DNA of 34,797 nt from Fibrobacter sp. UWEL (GTDB lineage: Bacteria > Fibrobacterota > Fibrobacteria > Fibrobacterales > Fibrobacteraceae), in the NCBI RefSeq assembly GCF_900142535.1, contig NZ_FRBE01000026.1:1-34797 (forward strand). The letters run 5' to 3'. The notes under the pieces were generated by a model. It saw nothing but the letters and a program-made list of their open reading frames with translations, was not told the origin of the DNA and did not search any database. Positions 1 through 7,101 of this stretch are shown piece after piece. Each line of letters begins with the position of its first letter. Position 1 is the stretch's first letter. The position numbers and the translations under genes were made by a program.

Positions 1-45
1 CAGGTGGCAGACTGCGTACGCGTGTTAGCGCGTGCCGTAACATAG
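1..45 (+). CDS. Possible 3' end of an upstream gene
   Basis: Reading frame 1 is open from the window edge to a TAG at 43-45, giving about 14 C-terminal residues (ending VRVLARAVT). A terminator hairpin follows 17 nt later, as expected after a gene. The fragment is too short to identify, and it could equally be the end of an RNA gene or chance. Confidence 0.3.
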   Translation, partial: QVADCVRVLARAVT

Positions 46-62
46 GGCTTTGCCCGTCTATG

Positions 63-97
63 AAGAACCACCGGCTTGCCGGTGGGTTCCTTCTTTT
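63..97 (+). terminator. Rho-independent terminator
   Basis: ACCGGC and GCCGGT pair across a TT loop, extended by GAACC/GGTTC with one bulged base, and are followed by TTCTTTT. It closes the transcription unit upstream of the first complete gene. Confidence 0.7.
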
Positions 98-130
98 GGA
101 TTCTTGCTCTCGTTTTATGGCGGGGGTTTT

Positions 131-136
131 TATATC
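131..136 (+). promoter_or_regulatory. -10-like element 6 nt before a start codon
   Basis: TATATC lies directly in front of TTTGGG and the ATG at 143. No clear -35 box is seen at 16-18 nt spacing. This is one of about ten genes in the window with this arrangement, which predicts a leaderless or nearly leaderless mRNA. Confidence 0.4.
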
Positions 137-142
137 TTTGGG

Positions 143-514
143 ATGATGAAAAGATTATTGATTGTTTTGCTTGCCTTGATGGCTTTGGTGGTGGGGTGTT
201 CTGAGCCTACGGATCGTATTGAACACAAACTAACGCCGTACTTACAGGAAGATTTGAAGTTCATGGTGGCGGAGAATATTCGTGCCAACGGGAACAAGGA
301 TGCCTTGATGGCGGAGCCTTACTATCGTGTCAAGGATTTTCGTTTGTTCGAAGGGGCTGCGTCTCGTATTTATGCTGCTTATGCTGAGGTGGATTTCTTC
401 ATCTACAAGGACGTGGCTATGCATGAAAAGCGGAAGTATCGTTATGACGTGCATACTCGTCAGTGGGACCGCTATTCCAAAGAACTAAAACATGGCAGGG
501 ATTCCATTCCTTAG
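143..514 (+). CDS. Small predicted lipoprotein, unknown function
   Basis: The protein has 123 residues from the ATG at 143 (a second ATG is at 146). The open frame runs back to 50, but that stretch crosses the terminator and lacks signal-peptide character, so the later start is preferred. Residues 1-19 are a lipoprotein signal (MMKR, hydrophobic core, lipobox VVGC), so the mature protein would be lipid-anchored at its Cys. The mature part is charged, with several aromatic residues, and ends GRDSIP. I recognise no family. It precedes mreB by 70 nt, but mreB has its own promoter in that gap, so a functional link is not implied. Confidence 0.7.
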   Translation: MMKRLLIVLLALMALVVGCSEPTDRIEHKLTPYLQEDLKFMVAENIRANGNKDALMAEPYYRVKDFRLFEGAASRIYAAYAEVDFFIYKDVAMHEKRKYRYDVHTRQWDRYSKELKHGRDSIP

Positions 515-515
515 G

Positions 516-544
516 TTGTTTGCTTGTTTGGTTTTAACTATAAT
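516..544 (+). promoter_or_regulatory. Sigma70-type promoter of the mre/mrd operon
   Basis: TTGTTT (516-521), a 17-nt spacer and a perfect TATAAT (539-544). The predicted transcription start is near 551, giving a leader of about 34 nt before the mreB start. It begins right after the preceding stop codon and is the only clear promoter upstream of the five-gene operon. Confidence 0.65.
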
Positions 545-584
545 TGTGGCGTAAAGTTTCATCTCATTTAAAAGGGCGTTTACC

Positions 585-1607
585 TTGTTCGGTCTTTTCT
601 CTTGCGACATCGGTATTGATCTCGGTACGGCAAACACATTGGTCCACGTTGCCGGCCAGGGCATTGTTATTAACGAACCTACGGTTATTGCTGTGGACAG
701 CAAGAATAACCGCGTTTCTGCCATCGGCTTCGAAGCGAAGAAGATGCTTGGCCGTACCCCTGGCGAAAGCCGCGCTGTGCGCCCCATGCGCGATGGCGTG
801 ATTGCTGATTTCGAACTGGTTGAAAACCTCCTGCAGACTTTCATCAAGCGCGTTCAGAAGTACCCGCTGTGGATGGTGAAGCCTCGTGTTGTGGTGGGTG
901 TTCCTTCTGGTATTACCGAAGTGGAAAAGCGCGCTGTGATTGACGCTGCCAAGCAGGCTGGCGCAAAGGAAGTGCACCTGGTTCACGAACCTATGGCTGC
1001 TGCCATCGGTATGGGTATTCCTGTGGAAGATCCCGTGGGTAACATGATTGTGGATATTGGCGGTGGTACTTCCGATATCGCTGTGATTGCCTTGAACGGC
1101 ACTGTTTGTAACGCCTCTGTACGCGTGGGTGGTGATGAAATGGACGAAGCTATCGTTCGTTACCTCCGCACTATGTACAACCTGTGCGTTGGCGAAAGCA
1201 CTGCTGAACAGATCAAGATGACTATCGGCTCTGCTAGCCCGCTGGAAGAAGAACTGACTATGGAAGTGAAGGGTCACGACTTTATTGCCGGTATGCCCCG
1301 CACCATGACCATTAACAGCGCTGAAATTCGTGAAGCCTTGAATGAACCTGTGACCGCTATTGTTGAAGCTGTGAAGCAGGCTCTGAGCATTACTCCGCCG
1401 GAACTGTCTGCAGATATTTACGACAAGGGTATCATCATGACTGGTGGTGGTTCTCAGCTTCGCGGTTTTGACGAACGTATCCGTCAGGAAACTGGTCTTT
1501 CCGTGAATGTGATTGACGAAGCCCTTGTCTGCGTATGTAAGGGTGCCGCTCGCATTCTGGAAGACTTGGACAAGTATCGTCCGGTCCTGATCGCATCCTC
1601 TAACTAA
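585..1607 (+). CDS. mreB: Rod shape-determining actin homologue MreB
   Basis: Bacterial actin that polymerises under the inner membrane and guides the elongasome (MreCD, PBP2, RodA). The protein has 340 residues, close to the usual 335-347. The ATP-binding actin-fold motifs are visible: phosphate-1 DLGTANT at residues 12-18, phosphate-2 DIGGGTSDIAVI around 155-168, and the adenosine motif MTGGGSQLRG near 285-295. The start is TTG at 585: the product begins MFGLFSCDIGIDLG, which matches MreB N-termini, and AAAAGGG sits about 8 nt upstream. No ATG fits. It is the first gene of mreB-mreC-mreD-mrdA-rodA and is driven by the TTGTTT/TATAAT promoter in front of it. Confidence 0.97.
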   Translation: MFGLFSCDIGIDLGTANTLVHVAGQGIVINEPTVIAVDSKNNRVSAIGFEAKKMLGRTPGESRAVRPMRDGVIADFELVENLLQTFIKRVQKYPLWMVKPRVVVGVPSGITEVEKRAVIDAAKQAGAKEVHLVHEPMAAAIGMGIPVEDPVGNMIVDIGGGTSDIAVIALNGTVCNASVRVGGDEMDEAIVRYLRTMYNLCVGESTAEQIKMTIGSASPLEEELTMEVKGHDFIAGMPRTMTINSAEIREALNEPVTAIVEAVKQALSITPPELSADIYDKGIIMTGGGSQLRGFDERIRQETGLSVNVIDEALVCVCKGAARILEDLDKYRPVLIASSN

Positions 1608-1624
1608 ACCTACGATACATTTCG

Positions 1625-2452
1625 ATGTTTAGGGCTTTTCGCTTTATTATCGATTTGTTCTCCCAAAGGCATGGCATTGTTGCTTTTGCCTTTTTCTTGG
1701 CTATTGGGTTCCTGATGCGTCAGGCTCCCAATGTGGTGAGGGAGAGCATTGTCTCTACGATTACGAGTACGGTTTTCTATCCGGTACAGCTGGTGGCGAG
1801 TTCCTTGAATGAATTCCGTTCCATGGCGGATGAAAACGCCCATCTGAAGGAAGAAAACGCAAGACTGCGCCAGGAAACTTATCATGCCCATGAAGGCTTG
1901 CAGGAACTGGCTAGACTGCACACGCTGGTCCGCTTTGATGACAAGTGGGACTATCCCATTGTGACCGCTCGCGTGGTGGGACACAACCCGGGACGCTTCC
2001 TTACAACTCTGGTGATTAACCGTGGTAGCATGCATGGCGTAAAGGAACATATGCCTGTGTTTTCCATGAACGGCTTGGTGGGTAAAGTCACCAAGACGGA
2101 AATGGGACATTCTCGCGTGCAGCTGCTGGTGGACCCGAATCTTAAGTTGTCTGTAATGGAGCGACGTTCTAGAGTGGTGGGCTTCCTGGAATCCATGGAT
2201 GGACACAGGCTTACTGCAATGGTGCCTGCTCATGCGGGTGCAAAGGTAGGCGATACCCTGGTGACATCTGGCCTTGGTGGTATTTTCCCCAAGGGTATTC
2301 CTGTTGGAACTGTTCAGAACATTCGTAAATCTAATTTGGATGTCATGCGCCAGATGGACGTGGAGCCCTTCCAGGAATTTTCCGTACTGGAAGAAGTGTT
2401 CGTGATGGAAAAGGAACCGGACTGGATTATTCAGGAGTTGCTGGATGAATAA
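1625..2452 (+). CDS. mreC: Rod shape-determining protein MreC
   Basis: Bitopic elongasome protein whose periplasmic part binds and activates PBP2. The protein has 275 residues. A short cytoplasmic N-terminus is followed by a membrane segment around residues 15-33, then a coiled coil around 60-100 (ADENAHLKEENARLRQ region), then the paired beta-barrel MreC core with glycine-rich turns such as VTSGLGGIFPKGIPVG. It starts 17 nt after mreB with no strong Shine-Dalgarno. Its last 8 nt overlap mreD, implying translational coupling. Confidence 0.95.
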   Translation: MFRAFRFIIDLFSQRHGIVAFAFFLAIGFLMRQAPNVVRESIVSTITSTVFYPVQLVASSLNEFRSMADENAHLKEENARLRQETYHAHEGLQELARLHTLVRFDDKWDYPIVTARVVGHNPGRFLTTLVINRGSMHGVKEHMPVFSMNGLVGKVTKTEMGHSRVQLLVDPNLKLSVMERRSRVVGFLESMDGHRLTAMVPAHAGAKVGDTLVTSGLGGIFPKGIPVGTVQNIRKSNLDVMRQMDVEPFQEFSVLEEVFVMEKEPDWIIQELLDE

Positions 2453-2936
2453 CTCAAGTTGGCTCAAGATTCTGTTTTTGTTTATTGCTTCCTTTGCGCT
2501 GCAGGTATCTGTGGCGTCCTGGATTTCCATCTTTGGTGCAACTCCTGATTTCGTGATTATTTTCGTGGTTGCTACCGCTATTAAGCGAGGCCCTGCAGCA
2601 GGTTGCTTCTGGGGCTTCCTGGCGGGATTCTCCCAGGATATTTACGCTCCTGTGGAATGGCTTGGTGCCAACGCGATTTCCATGACGGTCATTGGATTCC
2701 TGGTAGGCCAGGTGGAAGAAAAACTTTTGACGTTGAATAAGCCTGCAAAGGTTGCTGTTCTGGGTTTTGCATTCTTTGTCTGCGACATGATTTATTATGG
2801 TGTAACGGGACTTTCCCAGGATATCATTACCAATTTGTTCCTGACTCAGACTTTGCCGGAGTTTATCTACACGGTATTCATCGGCGGCATTATCTTCTAT
2901 CTGGACCACGGCGGCGATAAGAAAAAGCATGCGTAG
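2445..2936 (+). CDS. mreD: Rod shape-determining protein MreD
   Basis: Polytopic inner-membrane partner of MreC in the elongation complex. The protein has 163 residues, the usual MreD length, almost entirely hydrophobic with five or six predicted membrane segments. A loop with a conserved-type G-F-x-x-D motif (FSQDIYAP) is present. It overlaps mreC by 8 nt and mrdA by 8 nt. The assignment rests on hydrophobicity, length and operon position between mreC and PBP2, which is the standard order. Confidence 0.93.
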   Translation: MNNSSWLKILFLFIASFALQVSVASWISIFGATPDFVIIFVVATAIKRGPAAGCFWGFLAGFSQDIYAPVEWLGANAISMTVIGFLVGQVEEKLLTLNKPAKVAVLGFAFFVCDMIYYGVTGLSQDIITNLFLTQTLPEFIYTVFIGGIIFYLDHGGDKKKHA

Positions 2937-4770
2937 TTCCGTTAACGATAACGAAATCCAGCAGCGCAAAAACTGGAATGTCCTTGTCTATTTGACAGGG
3001 GTTGCTTTGGTATTTATGGTGCTGCTGCTGCGCCTGTTCTTTGTGCAGTACGTTCACTACGACGAAAACGTCCAGCGTTCGGATAACAACCGTTTGCGTA
3101 AGGTGGACTTGATTGCCAACCGCGGATTTATTTACGACAGAAACGGTGAGGTTCTGGTTCGCAACCGTCCCTCTTACCAGATTGCTTTGCAGGCAACCAG
3201 CCTTCCTCGCAAGAAGGAAGCGAGAGACTCCGTTTTCAATCGTCTGCTCCAGATTAAGGACAAGTCTGGCGAACGTCTCTTTGACTCCCTTTCCCTAGAT
3301 ACAGCGTTCCAGAGAACTCGCTGGATCAAGAACCGTCCCATTCGATTCTTTGAAGATGCAACTCCCGAGCAGGTGGCTGTGGTGGAAGAACATTCTTCTG
3401 AATTGCCGGGTGTGGTGACCTTGATTGAATCTCGTCGTGATTATCCTTATGGAACCTTGGCTTCCCATGTGCTGGGTTATACCAGTGAGATTTCCGAAGA
3501 ACAGTTGAAGCTTCCGGAATTCCAGGGCTACTCTCAGGGTGACCGTATTGGCCAGAAGGGACTGGAACAGTATTACGATAAGGAATTCCGCGGTAAGGAT
3601 GGCGTAAAGCTGGTGGAAGTGAATGCCTCCGGACGTGAAGTGGGTATCGTGGATGGTGTGGATGGGCAGGATCCTGTTCCTGGTCTTCACCTGGTTTCTA
3701 CGCTAGATTTGAAATTGCAGAAGGTTGCGGAAGCGGCTATTCCCGATAGTGCCAGGGGCGCCTTGGTGGCCCTGGATCCCCGCACGGGTGAAATTCTTGC
3801 CATGGTCAGCTCTCCTCGTCTGGATCCGAACATTTTCTCCTTGAAACGTCGTGAACGTAACAAGGGCTGGGCCCATGTGGCTCTGGACTCCATGCGTCCC
3901 TTGACCAATCGTGCTATTTCTGGTACTTATCCGCCGGCGTCCGTATTTAAGCTGGTGACTGCGGGAGCGGGACTAGAAAACGGTCTCCTGTCGGAATACA
4001 AGTACTATCCCAAGGCTTGTACGGGTGGCTATCAGTATGGCTCCCGTTACCAGAAGTGCTGGGGGACTCACGGCAACTTGAATGTGGTCCATGCCTTGCG
4101 ACTCTCCTGTGACGTGTTCTTCTATCAGGCTGGCCTTGATATTGATATGGAGCGCATTAACGAGTTTGGTAGACGCTTTGGCCTGGGTGAGGAATTGCTG
4201 GGCGTAGACATTCCCGGTGAACGTCCGGGCTGGCTTCCGGATTCTATATCCTTCAACAAGAGAAACAAGCGAAATGGCTGGCGCTGGGCTCGTGGCTTGA
4301 TCTTGAATCTTTCCATTGGACAGGGCCAAATTGTGACTCCCTTGCAGCAGGCGGTGCTTGTGGGTTCTCTTGCGACCAACAAGGGTGTTTATAGGCCTCA
4401 CTTCATGAAGGAACTGCGTGACGAGCAGGGAAATGTGGTGAAACGTTATGAACCTGAAATTATTCGTTCCGGCAGGATGAAGGAATCCACCCATCGCGTA
4501 CTGATGCATGCTATGGATTCCGTGGTGAACCATCCTGGAGGAACGGGTAAGAGAGGTGCCCTGCCGGGAATTCGCGTGGGTGCAAAGACTGGCTCTGGCG
4601 AATGGAAACGTGGCCATAAGACTCACGCCTGGTATGCTGCTGTAGCTCCCCTGGAAAATCCTGAAATTGCCGTTGCAGTTATTATGGAAGCTGCCGGCGG
4701 TGGCGGCGCTGTATCTGCTCCTATCGCGAAGAAAGTGTTGATGGAATACTTCCATATCGAGGCTCCCTAA
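2929..4770 (+). CDS. mrdA: Penicillin-binding protein 2, elongasome transpeptidase
   Basis: Monofunctional class B PBP that cross-links peptidoglycan during elongation, paired with RodA. The protein has 613 residues. It has a single membrane anchor around 16-40, a pedestal/dimerisation region at 50-250, and a transpeptidase domain from about 260. The active-site motifs are SVFK (S338-K341), SCD (393-395) and KTGS (553-556). Cys364, Cys377, His381 and Cys394 flank the active site in the place where some PBP2 enzymes bind zinc. It overlaps mreD by 8 nt and its stop codon shares one base with the rodA start. Confidence 0.96.
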   Translation: MRSSVNDNEIQQRKNWNVLVYLTGVALVFMVLLLRLFFVQYVHYDENVQRSDNNRLRKVDLIANRGFIYDRNGEVLVRNRPSYQIALQATSLPRKKEARDSVFNRLLQIKDKSGERLFDSLSLDTAFQRTRWIKNRPIRFFEDATPEQVAVVEEHSSELPGVVTLIESRRDYPYGTLASHVLGYTSEISEEQLKLPEFQGYSQGDRIGQKGLEQYYDKEFRGKDGVKLVEVNASGREVGIVDGVDGQDPVPGLHLVSTLDLKLQKVAEAAIPDSARGALVALDPRTGEILAMVSSPRLDPNIFSLKRRERNKGWAHVALDSMRPLTNRAISGTYPPASVFKLVTAGAGLENGLLSEYKYYPKACTGGYQYGSRYQKCWGTHGNLNVVHALRLSCDVFFYQAGLDIDMERINEFGRRFGLGEELLGVDIPGERPGWLPDSISFNKRNKRNGWRWARGLILNLSIGQGQIVTPLQQAVLVGSLATNKGVYRPHFMKELRDEQGNVVKRYEPEIIRSGRMKESTHRVLMHAMDSVVNHPGGTGKRGALPGIRVGAKTGSGEWKRGHKTHAWYAAVAPLENPEIAVAVIMEAAGGGGAVSAPIAKKVLMEYFHIEAP

Positions 4771-6023
4771 TGAGACCCTTAAAGTTTGTCGATAGCACCC
4801 TCAAGTTTGACTGGTTTTTCATCCTTCTGGTGATTGCCTTGATGTCCTGTGGGTTGACCTTGGTGTATTCCGCAACTATTACGGAAGAGATTCCCTTCCA
4901 CCAAACTTTCTGGTTCAAGCAGCTGCTTCATTTTGTGGGTGGCTCTATCCTGGCAGTCCTGCTGGTTTTTGTGCGTATTGAATGGCTGAAACGTGCTGCG
5001 TTCCCTCTTTACTTCGTGTCCCTGGTGCTGCTTTGCGTGGTGCTGTTTTTTGCGGGTGACGTGGTGAAGGGTGCAGGTCGTTGGATTGACCTTGGTTTCT
5101 TTAAGTTACAGCCTTCTGAATTTGCGAAGATTGCCTATTTGCTGACCATTTCATTCTGGCTTTCCAAACATCACGTTAGTTTGTATAAAATAAAGACGTT
5201 CGTCGTTCCCTTCATCTTGTTTATTGTGCCTTTTGGCTTGGTGCTGAAACAGCCGGACTTGAGTACTGCTCTTGTGTTTACTGCTGTTACCTTTGTGGGA
5301 TTTTTCTTTGCAGGTCTTACCCTGACGGATGTGTTCCTGATTGTTAGTCCTGTATTCTCCGTTCTGTTTTCCCATTCCCAGGCGATTGGCTTTGAAATTC
5401 TCTGGGGGCTTTTGATCTGTGCGGTGGCTTTCGCCCTGATGCGCCGCCGCCTGCCTAAGTTCCAGACGATCTTTTTCCTTGCGGCAAACATTCTGGCGGG
5501 TTATGCGAGTTCCATGGTATGGAATATGCTGGAACCTCATCAGCAGAAGCGCGTGAATACCTTCCTGGATCCCATGAGCGATCCTATGGGCGATGGCTAT
5601 CAGGTGCTGCAGTCTATTACTGCCATTGGCAGTGGCGGCTTGACGGGGAAGGGCTTCGGGAACGGAACTCAGACGAACCTGGCGTTCCTTCCGGAAGAAC
5701 ATACGGACTTTATCTTTAGCGTACTTGGCGAACAGTTTGGCTTTTTGGGCTGTGTGGTTGTTCTTGTGCTGTTTGCCCTATTCCTGTGGCGTGCGACTTC
5801 GGTATGTAAAATTACTCGCGATCCTTTCGTGACGCTTGTAACCATGGGAGCAACAACAATCTTCGTTTTCCATATGTTGGTAAATATCGCCATGACCATT
5901 GGTCTTATGCCGGTGACCGGTTTGCCGCTGCCATTCCTGTCTTATGGTGGATCCTTTGCCTTGACTTGCATGGTGCTGGTTGGCCTTTTGCTTTGCCTTC
6001 GTTTCCAGAGCCGTCGCCGTTAG
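4770..6023 (+). CDS. rodA: SEDS peptidoglycan polymerase RodA
   Basis: SEDS-family glycosyltransferase that polymerises lipid II into glycan strands and works with PBP2. The protein has 417 residues with about ten membrane segments. Characteristic SEDS blocks are present: GAGRWIDLG then QPSEFAKIA, QPDLSTALVF, the FLPEEHTDFIFSVLGEQFG loop that carries the essential aspartate in this family, and the C-terminal PLPFLSYGGS. The ATG overlaps the PBP2 stop (TAATG), so translation is coupled. It is longer than the roughly 370 residues of E. coli RodA, the extra length lying in the middle of the protein. It is the last gene of the operon. Confidence 0.96.
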   Translation: MRPLKFVDSTLKFDWFFILLVIALMSCGLTLVYSATITEEIPFHQTFWFKQLLHFVGGSILAVLLVFVRIEWLKRAAFPLYFVSLVLLCVVLFFAGDVVKGAGRWIDLGFFKLQPSEFAKIAYLLTISFWLSKHHVSLYKIKTFVVPFILFIVPFGLVLKQPDLSTALVFTAVTFVGFFFAGLTLTDVFLIVSPVFSVLFSHSQAIGFEILWGLLICAVAFALMRRRLPKFQTIFFLAANILAGYASSMVWNMLEPHQQKRVNTFLDPMSDPMGDGYQVLQSITAIGSGGLTGKGFGNGTQTNLAFLPEEHTDFIFSVLGEQFGFLGCVVVLVLFALFLWRATSVCKITRDPFVTLVTMGATTIFVFHMLVNIAMTIGLMPVTGLPLPFLSYGGSFALTCMVLVGLLLCLRFQSRRR

Positions 6024-6080
6024 TTCGGTAAAACAAATTTTTCAAAAATAATCTGTTTAAATCGCCTGAAAAAAGCGTGT

Positions 6081-6117
6081 CTATGGGAGTGCGTGTTTGC
6101 GCATTTTCCATAGGAGG
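6081..6117 (+). promoter_or_regulatory. Hairpin abutting the comF ribosome binding site
   Basis: CTATGG (6081-6086) pairs with CCATAG (6108-6113), with further imperfect pairing inside (GTGCG/CGCAT). The 3' arm shares two bases with a very strong Shine-Dalgarno, AGGAGG (6112-6117), 5 nt before the comF ATG. The structure could modulate ribosome access or be a weak terminator for rodA; there is no T-tract. Confidence 0.45.
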
Positions 6118-6122
6118 CTTTT

Positions 6123-6839
6123 ATGAATTGGCTAGAAAGCATTGGCGGTTTTGTGTTTGGAATGGAGTGTCTTGGATGTGGCGTGGCATCGGAGTCTCTG
6201 GACCCGTGGCTTTGCCCTGCCTGTAGGGCGGAGCTGGAGAAAATGTCCAAGGCGCCTCACTTTCCCAATGGGGATGTGTTCTGCCTGTTTCCCATGAGAC
6301 CTTTGACGAGGAACTTGATTCATGCGTTGAAGTACAAGAGTATTCCTGGTATGGCGACCTACCTGGTGAAGCGTTCCTGCGCAAGAGCGGGGGAGGTGGT
6401 TGCCCAGGAGTTGTCCTTGTTGCCGAAGCCTCTTTACTTTGTGCCGGTCCCGTTGCACCCAGCGCGTCTTCGAGAGCGAGGATATAACCAGGCGGAAAAG
6501 ATTGCAGGGGCGCTTGCGTCTACTTGTGGCGGTAAGGTCTGGAGACTTTTTAGGCGAAGGACTTTTGTAGTGTCCCAGACAAAGCTTTCCAAGGAAGGAC
6601 GTGAGTGGAATGTGGCGGGTGCTTTCGAAATGGTTCCTCAGAAGAAAATGCCTACTTGCGGGACCGTACTGGTGGTGGACGACGTGTTCACCACGGGGGC
6701 GACGACCTCCAGCTGTCTGGGTGCCTTGGGGCAAGATTTTCCTCTGCCGGTGAAGGTCTGCACGTTGCTTTACGATGAACCGGCTACTGCGGCGGCGGAT
6801 TTTGCGGCGGATAACCGGACTGCCTGGGATTCCATGTAG
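6123..6839 (+). CDS. comF: ComF-family phosphoribosyltransferase-like protein
   Basis: ComF proteins are required for natural DNA uptake in competent species, but they are widespread and their chemistry is poorly defined. The protein has 238 residues, the family norm. The N-terminus has a zinc-ribbon pattern of two CxxC pairs (CLGC near residue 17 and CPAC near 35). The middle has the family YNQAEKIA stretch. The C-terminus has the PRPP-binding loop VLVVDDVFTTGATT around residues 182-195. The ATG at 6123 is fixed by AGGAGG 5 nt upstream. It stands alone between rodA and a terminator. No other competence gene is visible here, so a DNA-uptake role is only suggested. Confidence 0.9.
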   Translation: MNWLESIGGFVFGMECLGCGVASESLDPWLCPACRAELEKMSKAPHFPNGDVFCLFPMRPLTRNLIHALKYKSIPGMATYLVKRSCARAGEVVAQELSLLPKPLYFVPVPLHPARLRERGYNQAEKIAGALASTCGGKVWRLFRRRTFVVSQTKLSKEGREWNVAGAFEMVPQKKMPTCGTVLVVDDVFTTGATTSSCLGALGQDFPLPVKVCTLLYDEPATAAADFAADNRTAWDSM

Positions 6840-6874
6840 TTTTATGGGATCGTCTATAGACTCCTGAATGCAAG

Positions 6875-6900
6875 AAAGACCGGCCAAAAGCCGGTCTTTT
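6875..6900. terminator. Bidirectional terminator between comF and tRNA-Ser
   Basis: A perfect 10-bp stem, AAAGACCGGC with GCCGGTCTTT, encloses a 5-nt loop and is flanked by A-rich and T-rich arms. It can end comF on the plus strand and the converging tRNA-Ser on the minus strand. Confidence 0.85.
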
Positions 6901-6902
6901 CG

Positions 6903-6983
6903 CGGAGGAAGAGGGACTCGAACCCCCAAGCCTTACGGCGGCGGTTTTCAAGACCGCTGACTTACCAATTAGCCTATTCCTCC
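6903..6983 (-). tRNA. tRNA-Ser (anticodon UGA)
   Basis: Read on the minus strand it folds as a class II tRNA. The acceptor GGAGGAA pairs with TTCCTCC, the D-stem is GGCT/AGTC, the anticodon stem GCGGT/ACCGC encloses CTTGAAA (anticodon TGA), the variable arm is GCC-GTAA-GGC, and the T-arm GGGGG/CCCTC encloses TTCGAGT. The discriminator base is G, as expected for serine. CCA is not encoded. It decodes UCA and related codons. Confidence 0.93.
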
Positions 6984-6995
6984 AGGCGCGACAAA

Positions 6996-7024
6996 GGATA
7001 GAAAAAAAATAGCGTTTCCGTCAA
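6996..7024 (-). promoter_or_regulatory. Promoter of tRNA-Ser
   Basis: On the minus strand TTGACG (7024-7019), a 17-nt spacer and CTATCC (7001-6996), with the tRNA beginning 12 nt after the -10. The -35 is near consensus and the -10 is weak. Confidence 0.5.
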
Positions 7025-7038
7025 CAAATCCGTGATTT

Positions 7039-7057
7039 TTCACATACCAAGTGTGAA
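7039..7057. promoter_or_regulatory. Inverted repeat upstream of the HD-GYP gene
   Basis: TTCACA and TGTGAA form a perfect 6-bp inverted repeat across 7 nt, 45 nt upstream of the HD-GYP start codon and about 30 nt upstream of its candidate -10. It could be an operator. It has half-sites like those of CRP but in the opposite orientation and with different spacing. Confidence 0.35.
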
Positions 7058-7086
7058 TTTGATTTTGAAGTTAAACTTTTATTAAC

Positions 7087-7092
7087 TAAATT
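7087..7092 (+). promoter_or_regulatory. -10-like TAAATT near the HD-GYP start
   Basis: TAAATT ends 9 nt before the ATG at 7102. A weak -35 candidate, TTGAAG, lies 16 nt upstream at 7065-7070. The predicted leader is only a few nucleotides, and no Shine-Dalgarno is present. Confidence 0.4.
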
Positions 7093-7101
7093 AGACCTTG
7101 T

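Noticed and set aside
1-60. Possible RNA gene end (RNase P, tmRNA or 6S RNA)
   Set aside because: Only 60 nt are visible before the terminator, and none of the recognisable 3' signatures of those RNAs is present.
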